From: Allosediminivita pacifica
GTDB taxonomy: Bacteria > Pseudomonadota > Alphaproteobacteria > Rhodobacterales > Rhodobacteraceae
NCBI RefSeq assembly: GCF_003054175.1
Contig: NZ_QBKN01000012.1
Span: forward strand, 62,001-126,000
DNA length: 64,000 nucleotides
Reading direction: 5' to 3'
The translations under genes were made by a program, and so were the position numbers. The notes beneath the pieces were generated by a model. It was not told where the DNA came from, ran no database searches, and was given only the letters and a program-made list of their open reading frames with translations. Positions 44,011-53,199 of this stretch are shown here, piece by piece (position 1 is the stretch's first letter; every line of letters starts with the position of its first letter).

Positions 44011-46338
44011 TCAGGCCGCTGCGGGCCGGGCCGCGTCTTCGGCCAGCGGCAGGATGATCACGAAGCAGGTTCCCCTCTCGCCCGCCACCGAGCGCACCGT
44101 GATCTCGCCCCCGGCGAGCTTGACGTGCTTGCGTGCGATGGCGAGCCCCATGCCGCTGCCCTCGATCTCGTCGCGGGCGCGAAGCGTCTGGAACATGCCA
44201 AAGATCCGGTCGTGGTAGGCCGGGTCGATGCCGGGACCGTCGTCCGTCACGCGGACCTCGGCCATGGTGCCGGAAACACGCGCTTCCACGCGGACGCAGC
44301 CCTGATCGAGATCGTGATGCTTGAGGGCGTTCGAAATGACGTTCAGCAGAACGAGCTGGAGCGGAAGCCGGCAAATGCGGAGCCCGCGGAAACCCTCATC
44401 GAATGTCAGCTCGAAACCGTCCGGCACGGTGAGAAGCGTGCGAAGTTCCTCTTCGAGATCGGCGCCGGTCACAAGTTCGGAGGGCGTGTCCCCACGCTTG
44501 CGGCCGATGCGGGCGTGCTCGAACAGGGCATCCAGAAGCTTTTGCATACGGTCCGCGCGACTGCGCAGGATCTCGAGGTTCTCGAGCATTTCCTCATTCG
44601 GAGTGCCGTCGAGATCCTCCTCGATCCAGTCCGCGGCGTTGTGGATCACCCGCAGCGGTGCCTTGAGGTCGTGAGAGGCGACGTAGGCAAAGGTGTCGAG
44701 TTCGCTGTTCGAGGCCTGGAGGTCGGCGATCAGCTTCGCGCGTTCGGCTTCCTCGGCCTTGCGGTCCGTGATGTCGCGCATGATGCAGATGCGGCGCTTG
44801 CGGCCGCCGGTCTCGATCGTGCTGGCCGAGATCTCCATCGGGAAGTGCTCGCCGTTCCGCCGGATGGCCTCGAGTTCGAAGAAGCTGCTGTTCCGATGCG
44901 CCCCGTCGATGGTCCCCTGGCAGGGCCCGAAGCGTCCGGCGCATGACTCGCATGCAGCCGGGGGGCGACCCGTATTCACCAGGAGCGTGCAGAAGCTGGT
45001 GCCCACCAGATCGTCCCGAGGGCGGCCGAAGAGCCGTGTCGCCGCCTGGTTCGCGTCTTCGATCGTGTTGTCCGCGCCGATCACCAGCACGCTGTCGCGG
45101 ACTTCGTCGAAGACGGTGCGCGCAGGTTGGTTCTGCTCGGAGATGCGGGCCAGGAGGCGGCCGAAGCTTCGGGCAAGCTGCCCGATTTCGTCCGCGCGGT
45201 CCCTGGGCAGGTCCGGTCGGCGCATCGCGGCCTCGGCGGCCCGTATCTCGGAATTCAAGGCAAGCAGGGGGCGCAGTTGCCGGTTGGTGACGAGATGCGC
45301 CAGACCGGCGGCCACCAGCGTCGTGGCGATACCCGCGAGCAGGATGATGGTGGAGGTACGGCGCGCGCCGATGGCAAATTCACGGGCGTCCGTCATGAGG
45401 GCGAGGTGCAGCGTGGAGCCGCCGGGCCGCACCCGGTCAAGGGTGGTTGCGGCGAGAATCTTGCCGTCGGCATGCCTGATCTGGGGCGTGGCGCTTGCGT
45501 GCTCGATCGCCTCGAGGATGGACGGGCTGAATGGAGGTAGCCTGTCGATCAGAATCTGTGTGCCACGGCCACCCGGTTCCTGGATGAAGCCGCCTCCGTT
45601 CCCGTCGAGTAGCAGCACCGTGCGCCCCGGCGGCACGGACCGCGTGATCTTCTGGATCATGTGACCGGCCGAGACATTGATGACGACCATGCCGAAGCGC
45701 TTTCCGTCGGCGTCGAAGACCGGCAGCACGTAGCGGATCACCGCGATCCGCGGATCCGTGACTCGGCCGTTTTCGCGGTTCCATTCGACTGACGTGACAT
45801 GGATCTCGCCGGGGGCCAGTCGGGCGCCGACACGGACGTAGTCCCGGCCTGCCTTCTGCTGAAGCTCGGCCTCAGGGATCCTGACGATCGTACTGCCGCG
45901 CTTGTCGACCCGCACGAGCTCGCGCCCGCCATCGGTCAGGCCGATGAGCCGGAGCTGGACATACTCAGGGCGTACCTCGTGGACCGACGTGAAGATCGCG
46001 GCGAGGCGCGACTTCCAGTCCGCGGCGGTGGAGCTTCCGTCCGCCGGATCGACCGGATCGCCGGAGAGCGTGCGGGCAAGTCCCTGAACCGGTGGAACGT
46101 TCGCAAGAAGGATCATCTCTTGCAGAATCCTCGTCATCTCCGCGTCGAACTGGGCGCGGATCCGGTCGAGCCGCCGCTCCAGTTCAAGCTCGAGGTGACG
46201 TTGTTCCACGTCGCGCGTCATCAGATAGCTCGCTGCACCGAGACAGATGACCGACAGAGCCGAGATCAGTACGGCAAGAGCCACCATGCGGGCCCGAAGC
46301 GAGGCGGTGCCGAGACGATTGGATCTGATCTTTGTCAT
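44011..46338 (-). CDS. Membrane sensor histidine kinase with Cys-bearing PAS
   Basis: About 775 residues. Order: membrane helix (about 18-40), large extracytoplasmic sensor (41-325, Cache-like), second helix (about 329-350), HAMP-like linker, one PAS domain (about 403-525), then a phytochrome-type HisKA (phospho-acceptor His556 in VASHDLKAPL) and an HATPase with ISNALKHHD, DDGPGID and GSGMGLAIARK. The PAS domain contains four cysteines (C450, C463, C466, C473), suggesting a metal or redox site. I use ATG 46338; GTG 46350 is possible. It lies within an array of receivers and has none of its own. Confidence 0.87.
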   Translation of the reverse strand: MTKIRSNRLGTASLRARMVALAVLISALSVICLGAASYLMTRDVEQRHLELELERRLDRIRAQFDAEMTRILQEMILLANVPPVQGLARTLSGDPVDPADGSSTAADWKSRLAAIFTSVHEVRPEYVQLRLIGLTDGGRELVRVDKRGSTIVRIPEAELQQKAGRDYVRVGARLAPGEIHVTSVEWNRENGRVTDPRIAVIRYVLPVFDADGKRFGMVVINVSAGHMIQKITRSVPPGRTVLLLDGNGGGFIQEPGGRGTQILIDRLPPFSPSILEAIEHASATPQIRHADGKILAATTLDRVRPGGSTLHLALMTDAREFAIGARRTSTIILLAGIATTLVAAGLAHLVTNRQLRPLLALNSEIRAAEAAMRRPDLPRDRADEIGQLARSFGRLLARISEQNQPARTVFDEVRDSVLVIGADNTIEDANQAATRLFGRPRDDLVGTSFCTLLVNTGRPPAACESCAGRFGPCQGTIDGAHRNSSFFELEAIRRNGEHFPMEISASTIETGGRKRRICIMRDITDRKAEEAERAKLIADLQASNSELDTFAYVASHDLKAPLRVIHNAADWIEEDLDGTPNEEMLENLEILRSRADRMQKLLDALFEHARIGRKRGDTPSELVTGADLEEELRTLLTVPDGFELTFDEGFRGLRICRLPLQLVLLNVISNALKHHDLDQGCVRVEARVSGTMAEVRVTDDGPGIDPAYHDRIFGMFQTLRARDEIEGSGMGLAIARKHVKLAGGEITVRSVAGERGTCFVIILPLAEDAARPAAA

Positions 46339-46445
46339 CGGGGGAAACACTCCGCTCGGGCCGGCAGTATAGCCGCTCGCGCGGTTTGCGGAGATGCAAA
46401 AATACGACGCATTCTAAGGGTTTGGCTCCTCTCCGTAGGTCGTCC

Positions 46446-46459
46446 TAAGCGTCCGCTTA
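46446..46459. promoter_or_regulatory. Inverted repeat in the kinase / receiver divergent region
   Basis: TAAGCG-TC-CGCTTA is a perfect 6-2-6 inverted repeat in the 189-base gap between the leftward kinase and the rightward receiver operon. It is a candidate operator. No clear promoter hexamers accompany it. Confidence 0.4.
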
Positions 46460-46527
46460 ACCCCTTCGGGCTAGCACTGGGAGCGTAGTGGACAAGACGG
46501 GCCCCGTTCTCAGGGGACGGGGGTGAC

Positions 46528-47220
46528 ATGAGCGACGAAGGGCGTAGATCAGCGGAGCTGACCCCGGATATCCCGGGGACTGCCCTCGTCGTGCTGGTGC
46601 TCGAAGACGACGAGACCGACCGGCGGAGGCTGATCAAGTTTATCAATCGGGCCGGGCTGCAAGCGGATTTCCACGAGGCGCAGGATCTGGAGGGCCTTGC
46701 CGCCAACCTGTCGGCAAGGCGGTTCGATCTGATCTATGTGGACTATCACCTTGGCCTTGCCACGGGCCGGGAAGCTCTGGACCTCATCTTCGCCCGCCCC
46801 GACCAGGAGGGGGCCATTGCGATCATGGTCACCAGCGTCGAGACGCCCGAGATAATGGCGGCCACGATCCGGGCGGGGTGCGCGGACTATCTGGTCAAGG
46901 ATCGGATTCGCCCTGAAAGCCTCGGACAGTCACTGATCAATTCACTGGAACGGCAGCTGCTCCTCTCGAGCCTCGATTGCGGGGAGCGGCGCCGCGACAG
47001 GCTCCGCCAGCTTGTCAGGCGCCTTGATACCGCCATGAGCCCGCCGCTCCGGCTGATGACCTGTGCCATGCTGCGCCGTACGCTGAAGCTTTGCTCCGAT
47101 CCGGAGGTCGCTGTGACCGGGGCGCGGGCCGTACTCGAAAGTTTCTGCCTGGAACTCGTGGCCTTTTTCGAGAGGGCGTCGGTTGTCACCGGGCTCCAAA
47201 ACGAGGAGGGCGCGATATGA
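46528..47220 (+). CDS. Receiver-domain protein with unassigned C-terminal helices
   Basis: A 230-residue protein. Residues 18-145 form a receiver (VLVLEDDETDRRRL, phospho-acceptor Asp in IYVDYHLG, Thr in IMVTSVE, Lys in YLVKDRI). The last 85 residues are alpha-helical and arginine-rich, with no domain I recognise. They might be a degenerate histidine-phosphotransfer or dimerisation segment. It overlaps the next receiver gene by ATGA. Confidence 0.8.
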   Translation: MSDEGRRSAELTPDIPGTALVVLVLEDDETDRRRLIKFINRAGLQADFHEAQDLEGLAANLSARRFDLIYVDYHLGLATGREALDLIFARPDQEGAIAIMVTSVETPEIMAATIRAGCADYLVKDRIRPESLGQSLINSLERQLLLSSLDCGERRRDRLRQLVRRLDTAMSPPLRLMTCAMLRRTLKLCSDPEVAVTGARAVLESFCLELVAFFERASVVTGLQNEEGAI

Positions 47221-47708
47221 GCTCTCGCGAATTCGGGCTGATCTTCAATCAGGATAATACGGAGGCCCTCATGCAGCCTCGCCCAGAGCTGTTGCTGATC
47301 GAGGACGACGATGGCGATGCCAGGGCGTTGCGACGGGCGCTCGGCAAGGCAGACATCGGCGCGCCGCTGGTACGCGTGAAGGACGGGGTGCAGGCGCTGG
47401 ATTTTCTGCGTAGCACGGAAGCCCGGGACCGGCGATTCCTGCTCCTGCTCGACGTGAACATGCCGCGTATGAACGGGCACGAGTTCCTTGCCGAGCTCCG
47501 ATCCGATCCGCGGATCCGGCGGACTGTCGTCTTCGTGCTGACGACCTCGGGGAACCAGTTCGACGTGAATTGCGCCTATGACAGGAACGTCGCCGGGTAT
47601 ATTCGCAAGGATGCCGTCGGACGCGGGTTCCACAAGCTGATCGAGGCGCTCGAGCGCTATTCCGAGATCGTGGTCCTGCCAAAGGTCGTGGGCGGGACCG
47701 GGGGGTGA
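47217..47708 (+). CDS. Rcp1-like response regulator
   Basis: A 163-residue receiver of the phytochrome-associated Rcp1 type, with LLLIEDDDGDARALRRAL, phospho-acceptor Asp in LLLDVNMPRMNGHEFL, Thr in VLTTSGN and Lys in YIRKDAVG. GGAGGGCGCG precedes the ATG at 47217, which overlaps the upstream stop; its own stop overlaps the possible GTG start of the next gene. Rcp1 proteins take phosphate from phytochrome-type kinases, like the two in this island. Confidence 0.87.
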   Translation: MSSREFGLIFNQDNTEALMQPRPELLLIEDDDGDARALRRALGKADIGAPLVRVKDGVQALDFLRSTEARDRRFLLLLDVNMPRMNGHEFLAELRSDPRIRRTVVFVLTTSGNQFDVNCAYDRNVAGYIRKDAVGRGFHKLIEALERYSEIVVLPKVVGGTGG

Positions 47709-47710
47709 CC

Positions 47711-48874
47711 ATGGCGGAGGCATGCATCCTTGTCCTTGACGACGATCTGGGAGACCGCAAGTTCGTGCGGCGGCTCCTGGGAAGGGTGCTGCCACAAGTC
47801 TCGGTGCGCGAAGCGGCGGATGCATCCGAGCTGCTCGGCTGGGAAGGGAAGCCGCCGGATATCGTGATGGTTGATTATATGCTGCCCACGAGCAATGGGT
47901 TGGAGCTTCTGCCCCGTCTCAGAGACAGCTGGCCGGACGCGGGCATCATCATGCTCACCGGGAAGGGGGACGAGGAGATCGCGAAAAGTGCGATCCAGGG
48001 CGGCGCCGCCGACTACATCCCCAAGCAGTCACTGAGCGTCGCGTCGCTGCATCGGATCGTGTGGCGCACGCTGGAGAAGGTGCGGTTGCAGGCACGTATT
48101 CGAGCGCAGCGCGAAGAACTGGAGGTCTTCGCAAGCGTGCTCGTACACGATCTCAAGGCGCCGATCCGGGCCGTCAATTTCCTGTCGGGCGAACTTGCCG
48201 AGGATATCGCGTCGGGCGAAATGGCGGAGGTCGGGGAAACGCTTCGGTTGCTTCAGAAGTCCGCCGAAAAGATGCGGAACATGGTGGATTCTCTTGCGGC
48301 GCACATCCAGATTGATCGGGGCGTGGAACTCGAAAAAACGGATATTTCCGATGTTGTCGATACCGCGCTGCTGGCCCTGCGGGAAGAGATAGCTCAAAGC
48401 GGCTGCGTGATTTCGCAGGAGCTGCGCGGGCACCGAGTCGAAGGAAGCGCACCGCAGCTTGCGCAACTGCTGCAGAACCTCGTTTCGAACGCGATCAAGT
48501 ACGCTGGGGATGCCCCGCCGGATGTGGCGATCTCGGCGCAAGCCGATGGCGAGGCGCATGTCCTGATTTCCGTGAGCGACCATGGCATCGGCATCCCGCC
48601 GGACTTCGTCGACCGGGTCTTCGAACCCTTCCGCCGGGCTCCGACGACCCAGGGGGTCGAGGGGACGGGGTTGGGCCTCGCGACCTGCCGCAAGATCGTC
48701 GAGCGCCACCACGGGCGGATCTGGTGCGAGTCCGAGCCTGGTGCCGGAACGACGATCCGGATCCGGCTTCCGCTGGCGCAGCCCGAAGCCGATCCGCTGG
48801 GCTTTGCCCTCGCGGGGTCGAGCCCCACCGAGCGACCGACGACCGTGTCCCAGGTCGACGCCAGACCGAGTTGA
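47711..48874 (+). CDS. Hybrid histidine kinase with N-terminal receiver
   Basis: About 387 residues. A receiver domain (residues 1-125: LVLDDDLGDR, Asp in IVMVDYMLP, Thr in IMLTGKG, Lys in YIPKQSL) is followed by a HisKA domain (His in VLVHDLKAPIR) and an HATPase (LVSNAIKYAG, SDHGIGIP, GTGLGLATC). No membrane segment or PAS is seen, so the kinase is controlled by phosphorylation of its own receiver. ATG 47711 follows GGGGTG; GTG 47705 is the alternative. It belongs to the same rightward operon as the two receivers upstream. Confidence 0.87.
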   Translation: MAEACILVLDDDLGDRKFVRRLLGRVLPQVSVREAADASELLGWEGKPPDIVMVDYMLPTSNGLELLPRLRDSWPDAGIIMLTGKGDEEIAKSAIQGGAADYIPKQSLSVASLHRIVWRTLEKVRLQARIRAQREELEVFASVLVHDLKAPIRAVNFLSGELAEDIASGEMAEVGETLRLLQKSAEKMRNMVDSLAAHIQIDRGVELEKTDISDVVDTALLALREEIAQSGCVISQELRGHRVEGSAPQLAQLLQNLVSNAIKYAGDAPPDVAISAQADGEAHVLISVSDHGIGIPPDFVDRVFEPFRRAPTTQGVEGTGLGLATCRKIVERHHGRIWCESEPGAGTTIRIRLPLAQPEADPLGFALAGSSPTERPTTVSQVDARPS

Positions 48875-48892
48875 TCCGCACGAGGTGTCCAG

Positions 48893-49426
48893 ATGGAAGT
48901 GCCCAGCAAGAAAATCCGCATCCTGATCGTCGAGGACGACATGATCGACAGGCTTCAGGTGAGCCGCGCCATCGAGAAGACGCGCCTTGATGTCGAACTG
49001 GACGAGGCGCTGACCCTGCTCCAGGCGCGCGAGGCACTGCGCATGAAGGATTTTGACGTGGTGATCCTCGACAATCATTTGCCGGACGGCTACGGCGCGC
49101 AGCTGGCTGACGAGATGATGACGACCGGGCTTGGCCAGGGGGCCCGGATCGTGATGCTGACCGGAGACCCGACGGTCATTGAGCGTTTGTCGGCGGAGCC
49201 GCTGGAGGGACGCAGCGTCCTCGACAAAGATGAATTCTCGGCACGGCGCCTGCGCGAGATCCTTCAGGGTGACGGGGCAGAGAATACAAGGCACCCTCAT
49301 GCCAGCTCGGAAGAATGCACCAAGCTCTTCATGATGCTGGCGGAAGAGAACCTGCCTGAGGCGCTGGATACGCTGGAGACCGTCTACCAGGATGTCTGGA
49401 GCCGGGTCAGCGGTGCCGGCACCTGA
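48893..49426 (+). CDS. Receiver-domain protein with C-terminal helix
   Basis: A 177-residue protein. Receiver features: ILIVEDDMIDRLQV, phospho-acceptor Asp in VVILDNHLPDG, Thr in VMLTGDP and Lys in SVLDKDEF. The last 50 residues form a short extra helical region (EECTKLFMMLAEENLPEAL) without a known domain. GAGGTG precedes the ATG. It ends the phosphorelay operon and is convergent with the FGGY kinase gene. Confidence 0.83.
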   Translation: MEVPSKKIRILIVEDDMIDRLQVSRAIEKTRLDVELDEALTLLQAREALRMKDFDVVILDNHLPDGYGAQLADEMMTTGLGQGARIVMLTGDPTVIERLSAEPLEGRSVLDKDEFSARRLREILQGDGAENTRHPHASSEECTKLFMMLAEENLPEALDTLETVYQDVWSRVSGAGT

Positions 49427-49433
49427 GGCGCAC

Positions 49434-50987
49434 TCATGCCTGTTCGACAAGTTGCACGATCTCGGACCGTTGGGCCTGCATCAGCTGGAAGATCCGGAAA
49501 TCGCGGGCGTACTGCCGGTCGGCGGCCCGATCGGGCGTGAAGCTGACCGTCGTCCCCGTCATCCGGCGGACGGTTTCTTCCAGAGAGGTGCCCGGCTGCA
49601 TCGCGCAGAAGGCCGCGCTGGCGGTGCCAAGAAGCACCGGATCGCGGTCCGCATGGCAGAGCACGCGTCGGCCCGTCACGTCCGCGAAAAGCTGCGTCAG
49701 CAGGGTGCTACGCGCGAAGCCTCCCGTCATGGCGATGGGATCTTCGGGGGTGCTGCATCCCATGTGGCCGAGGATCTGCCGCACGCCGAGCGCAAGGGAA
49801 ACGGCTGCCCGCCAGTAGAGCGTGCAGAGCGCGTCGAAGCCGCGATCAAGTGTCAGACCGCTGATGACCCCACGGGCGAGCGGGTCCGAGCGCGGGGCAC
49901 GGTTTCCCGCGAGGTCGGGAAGGATGTGGATCTCTTCGCCGAGTCGGGGACCGTGGCGTGCCAGCAGCGTTTCGAGATGGTCGAGAACGGGCGCATGTTC
50001 GTGGTCTCCGCCGGGCCAGGTGGCGAGGATGTGGTCGAGCAACGCGCCAGCCGCCGACTGGCCGCCCTCGCTGACCCTCAGGTCGGGCAGGATGGCGCCG
50101 GGATAGGGGCCCCAGATGCCGGCTCGCGACTCGGGGCCGGCGCCGAGTGCCATGAGACAGCTCGACGTGCCGGTGACAAGCGTGCACTGGCCCGCAGCTG
50201 CTTCGCGATCGAAAAGCCCGACAGCGCCAAGCCCGCCCGCGAAGGCGTCGATGAGCCCGACGGCCACGGGGATGCCTGCTGCCAGGCCCGTCTCGGAGGC
50301 GGCCTGCGCGGTAAGCTGACCGGCCGAGGTGCCGACCGCGGAAGGCGTGCACAGGCCCGCGCGCCCGGGCATGTCCTGCAGGTCGAGCTGTGCGAGGAAA
50401 CCCTTCTGCCAGCCGCTGTCGGACCGCCATGGCCACTTGGCCGATGCGGCGCAAAGCGAGCGGGTCGCCTGGCCGGTGGCGCGAAGGGCAAGCCAGTCGC
50501 ACAGATCTCCGGCATATGCGAGGTCGCGCCAGAGGTCGGGGCGGTGGCGCTTGAGCCAGAGCAGTTTCGGCGTCTGCATTTCGGGCGACATGGCGCCGCC
50601 CTGGATTTCGATCACCCGGCCGCCTGCGGCGGTGCAGGCCGCGGCTTCCTCGATTGCGCGATGGTCGAACCAAGCGATGGTGTCGCTTCCCTCGGGACCA
50701 AGCGGCAAGGGACTGCCGTCGGCGCGCCGGAGCACGAGGCTGCAGGTCGCGTCGAAGGCCAGGGCGCCGATGGCATCGGGGGCGAGGTCAGCGGTCTTCC
50801 AAGCCGCCCGGATCGCGGTGCAGATTGCCTCCCAGATCTGGGAGGCGCTGTATTCCCCACGCTGTCTCGGACCCTCGTGCAGCGACAATGGCGCTATTTC
50901 GCGCGCGTGCATCGTGCCGTCGCTTGCGAAGATCCCGGCGCGCGCGCTGCGCGTGCCGACATCGACGGCGCAGACAAATTCGGCCAT
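49434..50987 (-). CDS. FGGY-family pentulose kinase, D-ribulokinase-like
   Basis: A 517-residue sugar kinase. It opens with CAVDVGTRSARAGIF and has IAWFDHRAIEEA, AMSPEMQTPKLLWLK, GLIDAFAGGLGAVG, VTGTSSCLM and MTGGFARSTLL, a pattern closer to D-ribulokinases than to xylulokinase or rhamnulokinase. It is the last gene of the polyol operon, four bases after the HAD gene. It would phosphorylate the ketose made by the dehydrogenase, probably ribulose from ribitol or arabitol (inference). Confidence 0.86.
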   Translation of the reverse strand: MAEFVCAVDVGTRSARAGIFASDGTMHAREIAPLSLHEGPRQRGEYSASQIWEAICTAIRAAWKTADLAPDAIGALAFDATCSLVLRRADGSPLPLGPEGSDTIAWFDHRAIEEAAACTAAGGRVIEIQGGAMSPEMQTPKLLWLKRHRPDLWRDLAYAGDLCDWLALRATGQATRSLCAASAKWPWRSDSGWQKGFLAQLDLQDMPGRAGLCTPSAVGTSAGQLTAQAASETGLAAGIPVAVGLIDAFAGGLGAVGLFDREAAAGQCTLVTGTSSCLMALGAGPESRAGIWGPYPGAILPDLRVSEGGQSAAGALLDHILATWPGGDHEHAPVLDHLETLLARHGPRLGEEIHILPDLAGNRAPRSDPLARGVISGLTLDRGFDALCTLYWRAAVSLALGVRQILGHMGCSTPEDPIAMTGGFARSTLLTQLFADVTGRRVLCHADRDPVLLGTASAAFCAMQPGTSLEETVRRMTGTTVSFTPDRAADRQYARDFRIFQLMQAQRSEIVQLVEQA

Positions 50988-50991
50988 TGGC

Positions 50992-51681
50992 TTACCCCGT
51001 TCCGGCCGAGGCCCGACGCAGAAGCGCGGGTAACTCCTCCATGTCCGCGATCATGGCCATGGGGCCGAGATTTGCAACCGCCTCTCTCAGGCCGGCGGGG
51101 CCGGCGTGCGCCCCACCGAGAAAGCCGACGACACGCATCCCCGCGGCCCTGGCCGCCTTGATTCCGGCGGGGCTGTCTTCAATGACGACGCAGTCCTCGG
51201 GCGGGACGCCCATTTTGCGGGCGGCGTGAAGGAAGAGATCTGGCGCGGGTTTGCCGCGGGGCACCATGGTCGCACTGAAGAGATGCGGGGCGAAGAGCGG
51301 AAGCAGACCCGTCACCTCGAGCGAGCGGGCGATGCGTTCGGGCTGGCTTGAAGAGGCGACGCAGACGGGCCAGGGAAGGGCGGAGACCGTGTCGGCCACA
51401 TGTGGGATCGGGGCGAGCTCCGTACCAAAGCGCGCCAGCAGGCGTTCCCGCATCGAAAAGAGATCCTGCTCGGTCAGTTCGACCTGCCGCTCGTCGCGCA
51501 GCCAGGCGGCGATCGTGCCAAGCGACCGGCCGAGAAGGTGGGCGTAACCCTCCTTCTCGGTCAAGCGGCAGCCGCGTTCGCTCAGGACTTCGCGTGTCAC
51601 GGCAAGCGAGATCGGTTCGCTGTCGACCAGCACGCCGTCGCAATCGAAGATCACGAGGCCGATGGGCCGCGCGCCGGTCAT
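50992..51681 (-). CDS. HAD-IA phosphatase, beta-phosphoglucomutase-like
   Basis: A 229-residue HAD hydrolase. Motif I is IFDCDGVLVDSEP (nucleophile and acid aspartates), motif II the serine run in VCVASSSQ, motif III lysine in RGKPAPDLFL and motif IV VIEDSPAGIKAA. This subgroup includes sugar-phosphate phosphatases and beta-phosphoglucomutase. It lies four bases after mtlK, so a role in hydrolysing a sugar or polyol phosphate by-product is likely. Confidence 0.87.
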   Translation of the reverse strand: MTGARPIGLVIFDCDGVLVDSEPISLAVTREVLSERGCRLTEKEGYAHLLGRSLGTIAAWLRDERQVELTEQDLFSMRERLLARFGTELAPIPHVADTVSALPWPVCVASSSQPERIARSLEVTGLLPLFAPHLFSATMVPRGKPAPDLFLHAARKMGVPPEDCVVIEDSPAGIKAARAAGMRVVGFLGGAHAGPAGLREAVANLGPMAMIADMEELPALLRRASAGTG

Positions 51682-51685
51682 CGCC

Positions 51686-53158
51686 TCAGTCCTGCTCCAA
51701 GTAGTCTGTCAGAGTCCTGGCGGTGCCGTCGGACCAGAGCTTGCCCAGCCATTTGGCGAAGGGTTCGGCGAAGCGCGGTTCCTGGCCGAGGGCTCCGTAG
51801 ATGGCCTTCTGGTCGAGCCAGGCTTGCGGGTTGTCTTTCGCCGTCAGCGCGACCTCTTGCAGGGCGTCCCAGTTGGGGTCGTTGGGCGCGATCTCGGCAC
51901 CGCTGTCGCTTTTGCCGGCGCAGTAGCGGCACCAGAGCGCGCTTTCGAGGGCAAGCCCCGAGACGGGTTTGTCGGCCTTCAGCGCGTCGCGGATGACCGG
52001 GACGATGAACTTGGGCTGCCGGTTGGAGCCGTCGAGGCAGAGACGTCGGACTGTATCGCCGATCTTGGGGTTCGAGAAGCGGCGTTCGATCAGGTCGAAA
52101 TACTCGGAGGTGTCGGTGTCGGGGACAGGCGGCACCGTGGGGATAATCTCGGTCTCTTCCAGCTTGCGCAGGAAGGCGCGGATCAGCGGGTGTTCCATGG
52201 CCTCGTGCACGAAGTGGATGTCGAGCAGGCCGCCGGGGTAGGCGATGGTGGCGTGCCCGCCGTTGAGGATGCGTAGCTTCATGATCTCGAAGGGGGTCAC
52301 GTCGTTGACGAACTGGGCGCCGGCCTCTTCGAGCGGCGGGCGGCCGAGGGGGAAATTGTCTTCGAGCACCCACTGGGTGAAGTCTTCGCAGAAGACGGGC
52401 CAGCCGTCCTCGACGCCGAACTCGTCGCGCAGCATGGCGCGTTCGCGGTCGCTGGTCGCGGGCGTGATGCGGTCGACCATGGCGTTGGGGAAGGCGACGT
52501 TCTCGGTGATCCAGTCGGCGAAGTCCGGGTCGGAAAGGCGGGCAAGGCCAGTCAGGGTGCGGCGGGTCACGTCGCCGTTGTGGGGGACGTTGTCGCAGCA
52601 CATGACGGTGAAGGGCGCGAGGCCCGCCTCGCGCCGTGCCTGAAGGCCGAGGAGGATCATGCCGAAGACGGTTTCAGGGGTCTCGGGCTCCTGCGCGTCG
52701 GCCACGATCATCGGGTGGGTCGGGTCGAAGTTGTCGTCGGAGTCGAGGAAGTAGCCACCCTCGGTGATGGTGAGCGAGACGATGCGGATGTCGGGCTGCA
52801 CCATGCGCGCGACGATGGCCCGGGCGTCGGCGGGTTCGACGTAGTCGACCATGCTGCCGAGGACGCGCGCGGTGCTGCTGTCGGCCTCCTGCTCGACAAG
52901 TGTGGTCAGCCAGTCCTGCTTCTGCAGGACCTCGCGGCCCTTGCGCTCACCCTCGAAGACACCGGCGCCGATGAGGGCCCAATCGTAGGCGCGGCCCGCG
53001 TTCATGAGGCGGTCGAGGTACATGGCCTGGTGGGCGCGGTGGAAGTTGCCGACGCCGAAATGCAGGATTCCCGGGCTCAGGTCGCTGCGCTGGTAGAGCG
53101 GGCGCGCGACCCGGTCGGGAAGCTGGTCGAGGGTGTCGAGTGAAAGCTTGATGGCCAT
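51686..53158 (-). CDS. mtlK: Mannitol 2-dehydrogenase (polyol dehydrogenase)
   Basis: Oxidises D-mannitol to D-fructose with NAD, and related enzymes also take D-arabitol. At 490 residues it has the length of the long-chain polyol dehydrogenases and their motifs: ILHFGVGNFHRAHQAMY (dinucleotide fold), TITEGGYF, CCDNVPHNG and the active-site segment MKLRILNGGHATIAY with its catalytic lysine. ATG 53158 is preceded by AGAAGG. A hairpin-bearing gap separates it from smoK. The same gene follows the smo transport genes in Rhodobacter sphaeroides. Confidence 0.92.
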   Translation of the reverse strand: MAIKLSLDTLDQLPDRVARPLYQRSDLSPGILHFGVGNFHRAHQAMYLDRLMNAGRAYDWALIGAGVFEGERKGREVLQKQDWLTTLVEQEADSSTARVLGSMVDYVEPADARAIVARMVQPDIRIVSLTITEGGYFLDSDDNFDPTHPMIVADAQEPETPETVFGMILLGLQARREAGLAPFTVMCCDNVPHNGDVTRRTLTGLARLSDPDFADWITENVAFPNAMVDRITPATSDRERAMLRDEFGVEDGWPVFCEDFTQWVLEDNFPLGRPPLEEAGAQFVNDVTPFEIMKLRILNGGHATIAYPGGLLDIHFVHEAMEHPLIRAFLRKLEETEIIPTVPPVPDTDTSEYFDLIERRFSNPKIGDTVRRLCLDGSNRQPKFIVPVIRDALKADKPVSGLALESALWCRYCAGKSDSGAEIAPNDPNWDALQEVALTAKDNPQAWLDQKAIYGALGQEPRFAEPFAKWLGKLWSDGTARTLTDYLEQD

Positions 53159-53199
53159 CGGTCGTGCCTTCTGTTCGGTGAACGTCCCCCTCACCCCGG

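Noticed and set aside
49412-49423. Perfect 12-bp palindrome GGTGCCGGCACC
   Set aside because: It lies within the last codons of a receiver gene, has no loop or T tract, and is easily produced by GC-rich coding sequence.
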